Part shown: positions 17,480 to 26,510 of the stretch, piece by piece
How the letters are laid out: each line of letters starts with the position of its first letter
Numbering within the stretch: the stretch's first letter is position 1
Source of the DNA: Roseomonas sp.
GTDB lineage: Bacteria > Pseudomonadota > Alphaproteobacteria > Acetobacterales > Acetobacteraceae
Length of the DNA: 64,000 nt
NCBI GenBank assembly: GCA_031180725.1
Contig: JAPSLO010000005.1
Span: 186,001-250,000, forward strand
Reading direction: 5' to 3'
Translations under genes and position numbers: made by a program
The notes under the pieces: model-generated
Seen by the model: only the letters and a program-made list of their open reading frames with translations
Told to the model about the DNA's origin: nothing
Databases searched by the model: none

Positions 17480-19060
17480 CTACCGCGCCAGGATCCGCCC
17501 ATCCGTGCGCGGCGTCACGGGGGTGAGGCTGGTCAGGTAGCTCGCAAAGGCTTCTTCCAGCAGCGGGCCGGTGTCGTAGGCGTCCAGCACCTTCTCGTGC
17601 AGGGTGGTGTAGCCGTCGCCGCCGCGGCGGACGAAGTCGTTGGTCACCACACGGTAGGCGCGTTCCGGGTCCACCGGCCCGGCGCGTTCGCCCCGGGTGA
17701 CGGTGGCCGAGATCAGGCGGTGCCCCGGCGGCCGGCTCAGGTCGGCCTCGATGCGCAGCCCGGCGATCTGCGGGAAGCGCCCGGTGCCGGGCTGGGAAAG
17801 GCCGTTCTCCAGCGCCGCCAGCAGGGCGTGGCCGCGTATGGTTGCGGTGGCGATGGTATTGCCAAAGGGCAGCACGGTCAGGATGTCGCCATAGGTGATG
17901 GTGCCGGCAGGCAGGCCCGCGCGGATGCCACCGCCATTCTGCAGCGCGATGTCGGCACGCGGCGTGGCGGCCAGCATGGCTTCCGCGAGCAGGTTGCCGA
18001 TGGCGCATTCCTCGTTGCGGCAGCTTGCGTGGTCCAGCGGCAGCAGGGCGCTGGCCACCGGTCGCGCGCGCAGTTCGCCCAGCGGTGCGGCGAAGCGCGC
18101 GACGATCGCGGCGGCCTCCGCGTCCTCCGGCAGGGTGGGGGTCAGTTCATGCGCATCGCCCGCATGGGCGGCGATGCGGCCATCCGCCGCCAGGTCCAGG
18201 TCCAGCCGGCCCAGGAAGCGCCCCAGCGCGCCGGCCTGCACGATGCGCACCGGGCGGTCCGGGCCGTCCACCATCAGCGGGTCTGGCCCCTCGGCATCCG
18301 GCCGGTTGGCCAGCAGCGTGTGCGAATGCCCGCCGACGATCACGTCCACCCCCGGCAACTGGCGCGCCAGGCGCTGGTCCGCCAGCACGCCGCGATGCGA
18401 CAGCACCACCACCGTCGCGGGCCCCTGGGCGCGCGCTTCGGCGATGGCGCGTGCGGCCTGTTCCTCGGCGTCCAGGAAGCGCAGCAGCGGACCGGGCGAG
18501 GCGATCGCGGGCGTTTCCTCGGTCACCAGCCCCACCACCACGATGCGCGCGCCGCCCTTGCGGAATTCCGTCCAGGATCGGGTCAGGCCCTGCATCTCGG
18601 GCTCGGCCGTGGTGTCCAGATTCGCCGCCAGCACCGGCGCGCCGAGCGCGCGAATGTAGCGGGCTGCGGTGGCAGGGCCGTGGTCGAACTCGTGGTTGCC
18701 CAGCGTCATCGCCTCCACGCCCCAGGCCCGCTGGATGGCGGCTTCGGCCAAGCCGCGGTGCAGCGTGTAGAACAGGCTGCCCATGAACTGGTCGCCTGCG
18801 TCCAGCGAGAGGCTCTCCCGTCCCTCGGCCGCGGCGGCGGCGCGCATCGCCCTGACGGCGCCCACCAGCCGCGCGCTGCCGCCCAGGCAGGGCCGGTCGG
18901 CGCGGCAGTTTGCGCCGTTCTCCAGTGCGCCTTCATGCCGGCTATGGAAGTCGTTGACGTGCAGCAGGGTGATGCGGGCGGCCGCCGCGGCGGGGGCGGC
19001 GCGCAGGGCCGGCAGGCTGAGGCCGGCGAGCAACAGGTGGCGGCGTCGAATCATGCTCAT
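17480..19060 (-). CDS. 5'-nucleotidase/metallophosphatase, Tat-exported
   Basis: Periplasmic calcineurin-like phosphoesterase of 526 residues that hydrolyses nucleotides or related phosphate esters. It starts with a twin-arginine-like signal (IRRRHLLLAG). The metallophosphatase motifs appear in order: LLHVNDFHSRH near residue 33, DAGDQFMGS, TLGNHEFDHG, VVVLSHRGV and VGGHSHTLL. The C-terminal nucleotidase domain includes LQNGGGIRAGLPAG and VVTNDFVRRGGDGY. Its stop lies only 1-2 bp from repeat element A. Substrate within the family cannot be assigned. Confidence 0.9.
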   Translation of the reverse strand: MSMIRRRHLLLAGLSLPALRAAPAAAAARITLLHVNDFHSRHEGALENGANCRADRPCLGGSARLVGAVRAMRAAAAAEGRESLSLDAGDQFMGSLFYTLHRGLAEAAIQRAWGVEAMTLGNHEFDHGPATAARYIRALGAPVLAANLDTTAEPEMQGLTRSWTEFRKGGARIVVVGLVTEETPAIASPGPLLRFLDAEEQAARAIAEARAQGPATVVVLSHRGVLADQRLARQLPGVDVIVGGHSHTLLANRPDAEGPDPLMVDGPDRPVRIVQAGALGRFLGRLDLDLAADGRIAAHAGDAHELTPTLPEDAEAAAIVARFAAPLGELRARPVASALLPLDHASCRNEECAIGNLLAEAMLAATPRADIALQNGGGIRAGLPAGTITYGDILTVLPFGNTIATATIRGHALLAALENGLSQPGTGRFPQIAGLRIEADLSRPPGHRLISATVTRGERAGPVDPERAYRVVTNDFVRRGGDGYTTLHEKVLDAYDTGPLLEEAFASYLTSLTPVTPRTDGRILAR

Positions 19061-19150
19061 GGCGGCGATGCTGCCGCAGCGCCGCCATGGCTGTCAGTGG
19101 AGATTCCGTGGCAGGCGCGCCCACCGCCAAAGCGGGCGCGCCTGGCCAGG

Positions 19151-20071
19151 TCAGGTATAGGCGCGGTGGGCCACCATGTGGCGCGTGCCGATCCGCGCGC
19201 CCAGCACGGCCGCCACGGCGCCCAGGATCATCGCAGTGAACAGCCAGTAGGCGCCGGTGGCCGCCGCGTTGCTGGCCGCCTCGGCCGCCTCGCGCGCCTG
19301 GGTCTCGGCCCGGGCGGCGGCGTCGCGTGCCTGCTGCTCCATCTGAGAGATGCGGTTATTCGCCTCCTGGGGCGGGATGCCGTACTCGGCCGCGACCAGC
19401 TGCGCCAGGCGGTCGCGCTGCCCGCCCTGGAAATCCCCCTGCGTCACGCGCTGGCCGAGGATCTGCGCCATCTCCGCGCGCCGCTGCTCACTGTTCATCG
19501 CCGCCGGGTCGCCGCCGGTCTGCAGCGCCTGTTGCATGCGGTCCAGCATCGCATTGGGATCCGCCGACGTGAGTTGCGGCGCCACCGCCTGCGCGGCCTG
19601 GCCCACTGCCTGCCCCGCACTGCCCAGCACGGCGGAAGCGCCGCGCATCGCCGCCCCCGTGGCGCCGGAGACCGCGCTGCCCAGCAGCACAGCGGAGAGC
19701 AGGAAGCCCACCGCCCAGACCGAAAGCCCGTGCAGCACGCCGTCCGTGTCGTCGGCCGTGCCGGAGAGCCGCGCCGCCACCCAGCCGCCAATGCCGAGCC
19801 CGATCAGGTTCGCCACCAGCAGCCAGATGCCGCTCATCAGCCCCAGCGTCGTGGCCGAGGGGCTTTCGCCGGGCGTTGCGGGATCCATCGTGGTGAAGCC
19901 GACGGCCACGCCCAGCACGTTCAGCATCGCGCCCACCGTCACGGCGACAATGCCGCCTGCGATCACGGCGCCCCAGGAAATGCGTGGCGGCAGGGCAGGT
20001 GCACCCTCCGGCGCCCCTCCGGATGCCGTGGTGCCGGCCGTCAACGGCGCGGCTGCGGTTCGGGATTGCAT
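19151..20071 (-). CDS. multi-pass membrane protein, 'PhnA-like' family
   Basis: Membrane protein of 306 residues of unknown function. The N-terminal half has four likely helices with the recurrent family pattern ISWGAVIAGGIVAVTVG, LLVANLIGLGIGGWVAARLSG and DGVLHGLSVWAVG. A soluble, Gln/Ala-rich helical segment (about 170-265) with coiled-coil character follows, and a last helix near the C-terminus (YWLFTAMILGAVAAVLGA). Similar proteins in alphaproteobacteria are often labelled PhnA-like without evidence. An AAGGA site precedes the ATG at 20071. It is divergent from the TauE gene. Confidence 0.8.
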   Translation of the reverse strand: MQSRTAAAPLTAGTTASGGAPEGAPALPPRISWGAVIAGGIVAVTVGAMLNVLGVAVGFTTMDPATPGESPSATTLGLMSGIWLLVANLIGLGIGGWVAARLSGTADDTDGVLHGLSVWAVGFLLSAVLLGSAVSGATGAAMRGASAVLGSAGQAVGQAAQAVAPQLTSADPNAMLDRMQQALQTGGDPAAMNSEQRRAEMAQILGQRVTQGDFQGGQRDRLAQLVAAEYGIPPQEANNRISQMEQQARDAAARAETQAREAAEAASNAAATGAYWLFTAMILGAVAAVLGARIGTRHMVAHRAYT

Positions 20072-20245
20072 GGGCTCTAATCCTTCGTATGACCGGAATG
20101 CAGCCGGGAACGCCGCCGCCTCGCCGCGGTTCTTTCTGCGCAACCGCGTGAGGCACGGATTCCTCCGGCGTGACCCTTGCGGCTCGCCGCTTGCGGGTGC
20201 ATCCCGCCGCATTCCCGCCACCTGAACGTGGGACCTTCGGGCGCG

Positions 20246-21154
20246 ATGCAGGTCTATCTGCCGATCGCCGAGATGTCGGTGGATGCCTTGCTGCTGCTGG
20301 GCATCGGCTTTGGCGTGGGTTGGCTGTCCGGCCTGTTCGGCGTGGGCGGCGGCTTCCTGCTGACGCCGCTGCTGATCCTCATCGGCATTCCGGCGCCGGT
20401 CGCGGTGGGCTCCGGAGCGAATCAGACCCTCGGCGCTTCCGTCTCCGGCCTGATCGCCCAGTGGCGACGCGGCAATGTGGATGTCCGGATGGGCTCGGTG
20501 CTGCTGGTGGGCGGCTTCATCGGCTCGGCCGCCGGCGTGCAGCTCTTCGCCTGGTTGCGCCGGGCGGGCCAGGTCGATCTGGCGGTGGCGATCTTCTACA
20601 TCGTTGTGCTGGGCACGGTCGGCGGGCTGATGGTGCGCGAGAGCCTGGGCGCCATCCTGCGCCGGCGCCGCAAGAAGGCCGCGCGGCTGCACGAGCACTT
20701 CTGGATCCACGGCCTGCCCTTCAAGATGCGGTTCCGCAAGTCGCGGCTCTACATCTCGGTCATCCCGCCGCTCGGCATCGGCTTCTTCATCGGCGTGCTC
20801 TCCGCCGTCATGGGCGTGGGCGGCGGCTTCATGCTGGTGCCGGCGATGATCTACCTGCTTGGCATGCCGACCTCGGTCGTCATCGGCACCTCGCTGTTCC
20901 AGGTGCTCTTCGTCACGGCCAATGTCACCTTCCTGCAGGCCGTGCAGGTCGGCAGCGTAGATATCGTGCTGACCCTGCTGCTGCTGGTGGGCGGCGTGGC
21001 CGGCGCGCAGTTCGGCGCCGCCATGGGCACGCGCCTGCGCGGCGAGGAGACGCGCGCCCTGCTGGGGGCGCTGGTGCTGAGCGTGGCTGGCGCGCTGCTG
21101 TGGGACATGCTGCGCGTGCCGGCGCAACTCTTCGTCATCGGGCCAGTGCCCTGA
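20246..21154 (+). CDS. TauE/SafE-family sulfite or anion exporter
   Basis: Inner-membrane exporter of 302 residues with two internally similar halves. The paired motifs GVGWLSGLFGVGGGFLLTPL (about 24-43) and SAVMGVGGGFMLVPAM (about 190) are the TauE/SafE signature. About eight helices; a basic loop (RRRRKKAARL) separates the halves. The ATG at 20246 gives MQVYLPIAEMSVDAL; the ribosome site is weak. The stop overlaps the start of the next gene within a 15-bp tandem repeat. The partner TIGR02186 protein is usually found with this exporter subtype. Confidence 0.88.
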   Translation: MQVYLPIAEMSVDALLLLGIGFGVGWLSGLFGVGGGFLLTPLLILIGIPAPVAVGSGANQTLGASVSGLIAQWRRGNVDVRMGSVLLVGGFIGSAAGVQLFAWLRRAGQVDLAVAIFYIVVLGTVGGLMVRESLGAILRRRRKKAARLHEHFWIHGLPFKMRFRKSRLYISVIPPLGIGFFIGVLSAVMGVGGGFMLVPAMIYLLGMPTSVVIGTSLFQVLFVTANVTFLQAVQVGSVDIVLTLLLLVGGVAGAQFGAAMGTRLRGEETRALLGALVLSVAGALLWDMLRVPAQLFVIGPVP

Positions 21155-21190
21155 TGCCGCGTGCCCTGATGCCGCGTGCCCTGTTGCGCC
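21146..21190 (+). repeat. 15-bp tandem repeat spanning a stop/start junction
   Basis: The 15-base unit GTGCCCTGATGCCGC occurs at 21146-21160 and again at 21161-21175, with a degenerate third copy to 21190. It contains the TauE stop overlapping a start codon (TGATG) and duplicates that start in frame. Confidence 0.85.
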
Positions 21191-21939
21191 GGATGCGCGC
21201 CGCGCTGGCGCTGGCGCTGCTGGCCGCGCCCGCCGCGGCGCAGCCGGTGACGGCGCCGACACCAGCTCTCGCTGCCGAGCTGTCGGTGCGCCGGATCGAG
21301 GTGACCACCGCCTTCACCGGCGCCGAGATCCTGGTCTTCGGCGCCACCGAACGCCTGATCGCCCCCGGCGGGGACGAGGTGGTGGTGCTGGTCAGCGGGC
21401 CGGCCACCTCGTTGGTGGTGCGCCAGAAAGTCGAGGTACTGGGCTTCTGGATCAACGGGCCTTCCGCGCGCTTTAACCGCATCCCCAGCTACTGGGCCCT
21501 GGCCGCCACGCGGCCAGTCACCGAGATCCTGCCAGAGGCCGAGCGCGCCGAGTTGCGGCTGGGCCTCGACCTGCTGCCCCTGCCCCAGCTCGGCAGCCAG
21601 GGGCCCCAGTTCCGGGCCGCGTTGCGCGAGCTGAAGCAGCACACCGGCCAGTGGCAGGACGAGGCGCGGCCGATCGAGATTTCCGGCGGACGGCTGTTCC
21701 ATGCCCGGCTGCCGCTGCCTGCCACCGTCGCCACCGGCGCCTATCGCGTGCAGGTGCTGATGGTGCGCGACCGGCGCGTAACCGCGCGGCAGGAGCTGAC
21801 GTTGGATGTGGTGCGCACCGGCACGGCGGCGAATATCGCCGATATCGCGCGCGAGAGGCCGGTGCTGTATGCCCTGGCCAGCATCCTGCTGGCTGGCACG
21901 GCTGGCTGGCTGGGCAGCGTGCTGTTCCGGAGGGGATGA
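21154..21939 (+). CDS. TIGR02186-family exported membrane-anchored protein
   Basis: Conserved alphaproteobacterial protein of 261 residues, normally encoded beside a TauE/SafE exporter. It has a signal peptide (ALALALLAAPAAAQP), a beta-rich periplasmic domain containing RRIEVTTAFTGAEILVFGA and VVVLVSGPATSLVVRQK, and a C-terminal transmembrane helix (LYALASILLAGTAGWLGSVL) ending in RRG. The first ATG at 21154 overlaps the TauE stop; a second, in the duplicated 15-bp unit at 21169, is also in frame. Likely an accessory subunit of the exporter; biochemical role unknown. Confidence 0.82.
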   Translation: MPRALMPRALLRRMRAALALALLAAPAAAQPVTAPTPALAAELSVRRIEVTTAFTGAEILVFGATERLIAPGGDEVVVLVSGPATSLVVRQKVEVLGFWINGPSARFNRIPSYWALAATRPVTEILPEAERAELRLGLDLLPLPQLGSQGPQFRAALRELKQHTGQWQDEARPIEISGGRLFHARLPLPATVATGAYRVQVLMVRDRRVTARQELTLDVVRTGTAANIADIARERPVLYALASILLAGTAGWLGSVLFRRG

Positions 21940-22433
21940 TGGGCGAGACCGCGGCACAGGCCCAGGCGCGGCGCGACCGTGTCTTCCTGGTGGTGGTGGA
22001 TGACAGCCCGGAGCGCCGGGTGGCCTTGCGCTACGCCTGCCTGCGCGCCCGCAAATCCGGCGGTCGCGTGGCCCTGCTCCGCGTCATTGAGCCCTCGGGC
22101 CAAGTGGAATGGGCGGGGGTGGAGGCCATGCTGGCCGAGGAGCGCCGGGATGAGGCCGAGAAGCTGCTTTCCGCCCTGGCGGCCGAGGTGAACGAGCTGA
22201 CCGGCGGCCTGCCCATCCTGCTGATCCGGGAGGGCGAGCCGCGCGACGAGCTGCTGGCCCTGCTGGAGGAGGATCCGCGCATCTCGATCCTGGTCCTGGC
22301 TTCCGCCACCACCGGCTCCGGCCCCGGTCCGCTGATCACGGCCCTGGTCGGACGCTATGCGGCGAAGCTGGCGGTGCCGATGACCATCGTTCCAGGCGGC
22401 ATGACCGAGGAAGAACTGGAGCGAGTGACGTAG
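21939..22433 (+). CDS. universal stress protein (UspA family)
   Basis: Cytoplasmic UspA-fold protein of 164 residues. It starts with a beta strand RVFLVVVDDSPERRVALRYA, has the helix with VALLRVIEPSG, and ends with the nucleotide-binding region SILVLASATTGSGPGPLI followed by LAVPMTIVPGG, resembling the ATP-binding G-x2-G-x9-G(S/T) motif in spacing. Two adjacent ATGs exist at 21936 and 21939; the second is better placed after GGAGGGG. It overlaps the end of the TIGR02186 gene, so the three genes form one operon. Confidence 0.88.
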   Translation: MGETAAQAQARRDRVFLVVVDDSPERRVALRYACLRARKSGGRVALLRVIEPSGQVEWAGVEAMLAEERRDEAEKLLSALAAEVNELTGGLPILLIREGEPRDELLALLEEDPRISILVLASATTGSGPGPLITALVGRYAAKLAVPMTIVPGGMTEEELERVT

Positions 22434-22697
22434 TACTTTACCTCAGGCGCCGGCGGCTTTGGTTGGGGACCTCAATCGCCGGCGCCGCCTCCGGCGGCTT
22501 GGCTAGCGCGCCGACGCACTGTTGCGCGGTACTATGCGGTTGCCCTGTGCGCGGGGCCGCATTCGCGGCCCAGGAACCTTGCCTGGCCTCATCTCCCTTC
22601 CCCGCCGGTCTGCCCCGCATCCGCCGCGCATTGCAGCCCTGGGAAAAAAGGACCACATAGGTCGGGAATTCCCAGGCAGCCTGCGGACACGGAAGAC
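22434..22697. other. intergenic region with a short palindromic repeat
   Basis: No gene seen. It contains GCCGCCTCCGGCGGCTTGG (about 22485-22503), a 6-bp GC hairpin with a TCC loop, which recurs after rpsO near 49001. The promoter of the Nfu gene presumably lies in its right half. Confidence 0.5.
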
Positions 22698-23264
22698 ATG
22701 TTCATCGAGACGGAAGGCACCCCCAACCCCGCCACCCTGAAGTTCCTGCCAGGCCGGGACGTAATGGGCGCGCGCGGCACGGCCGACTTCACCACCGCCG
22801 AGGACACCGCCGGCCGCAGCCCCCTCGCCGCCCGCATCTTCGAAGTGGGTGAAGTGGCGCGCGTCTTCCTGGGCAGCGACTTCGTCACCGTGACCAAGAC
22901 CGAGGACGCCGATTGGGCGCGCCTAAAGCCCCGCGTGCTGGGCGCCATCATGGAGCACTACCTGACCGGCCTGCCCGCCATGGAAGGCACCGATGGCGCG
23001 TCCGAGGACGAGGATTTCGCGCCCGAGGACCAGGAGGTGGTCGAGCAGATCAAGGAACTGCTTGATACCCGCGTCCGCCCGGCGGTTGCCGGCGATGGCG
23101 GCGACATCGTCTTCCGCGGCTACCGTGATGGCGTGGTCCGGCTGCACTTGCAGGGCGCCTGCAGCGGCTGCCCGTCCTCACGCGCCACTTTGAAGCACGG
23201 CGTCGAGACCATGCTGCGCCACTACGTGCCGGAAGTGGTCCGGGTGGAGCAGGTGGAGATCTGA
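22698..23264 (+). CDS. Nfu/NifU-type Fe-S cluster carrier
   Basis: Iron-sulfur cluster scaffold or carrier, 188 residues. The N-terminal Nfu_N domain begins MFIETEGTPNPATLKFLPG. The C-terminal NifU-like domain carries the cluster-binding CxxC in GACSGCPSSRATLK near residue 155, preceded by VRPAVAGDGGDIVF. Such proteins hand [4Fe-4S] clusters to client enzymes. Length and domain order match alphaproteobacterial and mitochondrial NFU1-type proteins. It may serve the succinate dehydrogenase and other Fe-S enzymes encoded in the window, though not co-transcribed with them. Confidence 0.93.
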   Translation: MFIETEGTPNPATLKFLPGRDVMGARGTADFTTAEDTAGRSPLAARIFEVGEVARVFLGSDFVTVTKTEDADWARLKPRVLGAIMEHYLTGLPAMEGTDGASEDEDFAPEDQEVVEQIKELLDTRVRPAVAGDGGDIVFRGYRDGVVRLHLQGACSGCPSSRATLKHGVETMLRHYVPEVVRVEQVEI

Positions 23265-23480
23265 GCCACCGCCCGCCTGCCCTCCCCCGCTGGCGAGGAG
23301 GGCGGCGCGGGGGCGCGGGCCAGCTCAGGCCAGACGCAGCTTTGTTCGCCGGTCCGCGCGGGGCCGCCGCGTCAGCATCGGGTCATTCACGGTCTGGATC
23401 GCCCTCATCCAGCGCATTTGCTGGCCGGATGGCGGCATTGGCGCCATTTCGGCACCAACCCCATGCCGAAAGGTGCCCCG

Positions 23481-24080
23481 ATGCTTCACGACCCAACGAC
23501 GCTCGACGACCGGGCGCTTGACCAGCTCTTCCGCGAGGCGCGGACCCACAACAAGTGGCAGGACCGCAAGGTCCCCGATTCCAAGCTGGAGGAGCTCTAC
23601 AACCTCCTGAAATTCGCCCCGACTTCGGCCAATTCCTCGCCCGCCCGCTTTGTCTTCGTCCGCACCGCGGAAGGCAAGGCGAAGCTCAAGCAGGCCCTTT
23701 CGCCCGGCAACATCGAGAAGACGATGACCGCGCCGGTAACGGCGATCGTCGCCTATGACACCGCCTTTTACGACAAGCTGGCCTTCCTCTTTCCCCATGC
23801 CGATGCGAAGTCCTGGTTCGCCGGCAACCCCGCCTTCGCCGAGACGACCGCTTTCCGCAACGGCACGCTGCAGGCCGCCTATCTGATCCTGGCCGCGCGC
23901 GCGGTGGGGCTCGACACCGGCCCGATGAGCGGCTTCGACAATGCCCGGGTGGATGAACTGTTCCTGGCCGGCACCGGGTGGAAGTCCAACCTGCTGGTCA
24001 ATCTGGGCTATGGCGATCCGGCTGGGCTGTTCCCGCGCAGCCCGCGGCTTTCCTTCGATGAAGCTTGCCGGCTGGAGTAG
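23481..24080 (+). CDS. nitroreductase family, RutE-like malonic semialdehyde reductase
   Basis: Flavin-dependent reductase of 199 residues. The opening [19 protein letters not shown] and the [17 protein letters not shown] motif place it with RutE/HadB-type malonic semialdehyde reductases rather than general nitroreductases. The later [20 protein letters not shown] motif fits FMN binding. The ATG at 23481 follows AAAGG at a good distance. The remaining rut pyrimidine-degradation genes are absent here, so its role may be general 3-oxo acid semialdehyde detoxification. Confidence 0.88.
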   Translation: MLHDPTTLDDRALDQLFREARTHNKWQDRKVPDSKLEELYNLLKFAPTSANSSPARFVFVRTAEGKAKLKQALSPGNIEKTMTAPVTAIVAYDTAFYDKLAFLFPHADAKSWFAGNPAFAETTAFRNGTLQAAYLILAARAVGLDTGPMSGFDNARVDELFLAGTGWKSNLLVNLGYGDPAGLFPRSPRLSFDEACRLE

Positions 24081-24113
24081 CGCCCGGCCCGACGCTGCCC
24101 TCGCCAAATGGAA

Positions 24114-24146
24114 AAGGCCCGGCCAGATGGCCGGGCCTTGTTCTTG
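24114..24146. terminator. intrinsic terminator between converging genes
   Basis: A perfect 12-bp stem (AAGGCCCGGCCA with TGGCCGGGCCTT, loop GA) is followed on the plus strand by GTTCTTG. It can serve the reductase gene and, in reverse, the response regulator gene. Confidence 0.8.
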
Positions 24147-24199
24147 CACCGATATCCCAGACCTTCCCTGACCCGGCGCAGCCGGGCGCGGAAGCGGGT

Positions 24200-24925
24200 T
24201 TAGGCCGCCTGCTGGGTGGACCGCCCCGCATGCGGGTCCAGCCGGTAGCCGCCGCCCTCGGTCAGCAGCAACCGGGCCTGGCTCGGATCGGGCTCGATCT
24301 TCTGCCGCAGGCGATAGATGTGGGTCTCCAGCGTATGGGTGGTCACCGCGCTGTTGTAGCCCCAGACCTCGTTCAGCAGGATCTGCCGCCCCACCGGCCG
24401 GCCGCCGGCGCGGTAGAGATACTTGAGGATCGCCGCTTCCTTCTCCGTCAGCCGGATCTTGCGATTCCGGGCGGGCTCCAGCAGCAGCTTGGCGCTCGGG
24501 CGGAAGGTGTAGGGCCCCACCGTGAAGACCGCGTCCTCGGAATTGTCGAAGACGCGGAGTTGGGCGCGCAGCCGTGCCGTCAGCTCGCTGACCCGGAAGG
24601 GCTTGGCGATGTAGTCGTTCGCGCCGCTGTCCAGCCCGCGCACGATGTCCTGCTCGCCATCCGCGCCGGTCAGCATCAGGATGGGCATGCGCACACCCTG
24701 CTTGCGCAGCTTGGCGCAGAGCTCACGGCCATCGCCGTCCGGCAGGCCGATATCCAGGATGATGGCGTCGAAACGCGCATCCTCCGCCGCCAGGAAGGCC
24801 ATTGCCTCGGCAGCGGTTCCTGCCTGCGTGGGGGCGAATTCGCCATCCACCGCCAGTTGTTCGCTGAGCGACTCGCGCAGCGGTTCGTCGTCGTCCACGA
24901 CGAGGATCGGTCGGGGACCGGCCAT
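24200..24925 (-). CDS. orphan OmpR-family response regulator
   Basis: Response regulator of 241 residues with a receiver (VVDDDEP at 9-15, phosphoacceptor Asp58 in IILDIGLPDGDG, Lys108 in YIAKPF) and a C-terminal winged helix (LETHIYRLRQKIEPDP, GGGYRLDP). The ATG at 24925 has a GGGAG site. No sensor kinase is adjacent, and the gene is divergent from ribA across 245 bp. Standalone regulators of this type in alphaproteobacteria are often controlled by distant or multiple kinases. Targets are unknown. Confidence 0.9.
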   Translation of the reverse strand: MAGPRPILVVDDDEPLRESLSEQLAVDGEFAPTQAGTAAEAMAFLAAEDARFDAIILDIGLPDGDGRELCAKLRKQGVRMPILMLTGADGEQDIVRGLDSGANDYIAKPFRVSELTARLRAQLRVFDNSEDAVFTVGPYTFRPSAKLLLEPARNRKIRLTEKEAAILKYLYRAGGRPVGRQILLNEVWGYNSAVTTHTLETHIYRLRQKIEPDPSQARLLLTEGGGYRLDPHAGRSTQQAA

Positions 24926-25170
24926 GTCTGCTCCCGTGTCTAAGGTGGCGCGATAACGCCGCCGTGACGCGTCGGTTTCACGCAAGCGTGCCGCCGGCTC
25001 TCGCGGATGGGACGGAACGCTCGCCGTAGAGACGCATAGAGTGCCTCACGGGTTGCAGGTCCGGCAAGCCTCGTGACACCATAAGTGCGATCACCACCGC
25101 TTGACGTCCGGAATGTTTTTCTTTGCGTGCGCCCTGATGGCAAACGCCTTCAGGGTGCCACATTGGCGGG

Positions 25171-26445
25171 GTGAACTCGTCAAGTCATACGGACCACACC
25201 CAGATGAACGGTTCCGGACCAACGGCATCACAACCAAGTGATGCCGAGGCGCAAGCCCGCAACCCGGGCGGGGCGCCGGCCGGTTCGCCCCACAGGATCG
25301 ACACGCCGCCACAGCCGGACCGCGCGGCCATGGCGCTTCGCCTCCGTGCCGTGCACCGGGCCGCCTCGGACCTGCGCCGCGGCACGCCGGTGCTGATCCG
25401 CGAGGGCGAGGCCACCCTGCTGGTCGCCGCAGCGGAAACCGTCTCCGCCGCCGGGCTGAGGGAGATCGCGGCAGGCGGCCGCGCGCCGGCCCTGCTGCTG
25501 CTGGCGCCCGTGCGTGCCGCCGCGGTGCTGCAGCGCCCGGTCCCCCAATGCGCCTCCGGCGCGGCGCAGCCCGCCGCCGTCGCGCTCCGCCTGCCGCCCG
25601 CGCTGCTGGATCCCGCCGCGCTGCGCAGCCTGGCCGATCCCACCGCCGAACGCCTGCTGCCCGCCGAGCCCGAACGCGTGCCCGCGCCGCCCCTGGCGCC
25701 CGCTGCCATCGCGCTGGCCAAGCTGGCGCGGCTGCTGCCCGCCCTGGTCGCCGCCCCGGCGCAGGAGGACGCTGATACCCGGTTGGACCTGCTCTCCGTT
25801 CCCGCCAAGGCGGTGCTGGACTATCCCATCTCGGCCGCCGCCACCCTGGCGCGCGTCGCCGAAGCCCGCGTGCCGCTGGAGGACGCGCCGGAAGCGCGCA
25901 TCGTCGCCTTCCGCGCCGCCGATGGCGGAATCGAGCACTTGGCCATCCTGGTCGGCCGGCCGGAGGACGCGATCGCGCGCGGCCAAGTGCCGCTCGCCCG
26001 CATCCATTCCGAATGCTTCACGGGCGACCTGCTGGGCTCGCTTCGCTGCGACTGCGGACCGCAACTGCGCGGCGCCATCCGGCGCATGGCAGAGGACCCG
26101 GCCGGCGGCGTGCTGTTGTACCTGGCGCAGGAAGGGCGTGGGATCGGGCTGGTGAACAAGCTGCGCGCCTATCGGCTGCAGGATGCCGGGCTGGACACGC
26201 TGGACGCCAACCACGCCCTCGGTTTCGGATCGGACGAGCGGAATTTCTGGGCGGCCGCGGAAATGCTCCGCGCAGTCGGCATCGGCCGAGTGCGGCTGCT
26301 GACCAACAACCCGGACAAGGTCGCCGGTCTTGCCGCCTGCGGCATCGAGGTGGACCGGCGGGAGGCGCACCAATTCGCCGCCAATGGCGTGAACGACGCC
26401 TATCTGGAAACCAAGGCCCGCCGCTTCGGCCATCTGCTGGCCTGA
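25171..26445 (+). CDS. ribA: GTP cyclohydrolase II with divergent N-terminal domain
   Basis: First committed enzyme of riboflavin synthesis, opening GTP to a pyrimidine with release of formate. The C-terminal half (about 225-424) is a complete GTP cyclohydrolase II: HSECFTGDLLGSLRCDCGPQ with the zinc-binding cysteines, then YLAQEGRGIGLVNKLRAY and the arginine in RVRLLTNNPDK. The roughly 200-residue N-terminal part is Ala/Leu/Pro-rich and lacks recognisable DHBP synthase active-site motifs. Start is a GTG at 25171 or an ATG at 25204. No FMN riboswitch is seen upstream, and other rib genes are absent. Confidence 0.92.
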   Translation: MNSSSHTDHTQMNGSGPTASQPSDAEAQARNPGGAPAGSPHRIDTPPQPDRAAMALRLRAVHRAASDLRRGTPVLIREGEATLLVAAAETVSAAGLREIAAGGRAPALLLLAPVRAAAVLQRPVPQCASGAAQPAAVALRLPPALLDPAALRSLADPTAERLLPAEPERVPAPPLAPAAIALAKLARLLPALVAAPAQEDADTRLDLLSVPAKAVLDYPISAAATLARVAEARVPLEDAPEARIVAFRAADGGIEHLAILVGRPEDAIARGQVPLARIHSECFTGDLLGSLRCDCGPQLRGAIRRMAEDPAGGVLLYLAQEGRGIGLVNKLRAYRLQDAGLDTLDANHALGFGSDERNFWAAAEMLRAVGIGRVRLLTNNPDKVAGLAACGIEVDRREAHQFAANGVNDAYLETKARRFGHLLA

Positions 26446-26510
26446 AGCGCGGCACGCCGGCACGGGGTTTGCTGCGCCCCCGGGTCCCCCCTGCCGCCAG
26501 AGGTCCCGCC

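Noticed and set aside
17333-20080. A 915-codon frame on the plus strand opposite the 5'-nucleotidase and membrane protein
   Set aside because: Antisense of clear genes, with shadow composition and a start inside repeat element A.
24926-25203. FMN riboswitch before ribA
   Set aside because: The conserved RFN element sequence was not found in the divergent region.
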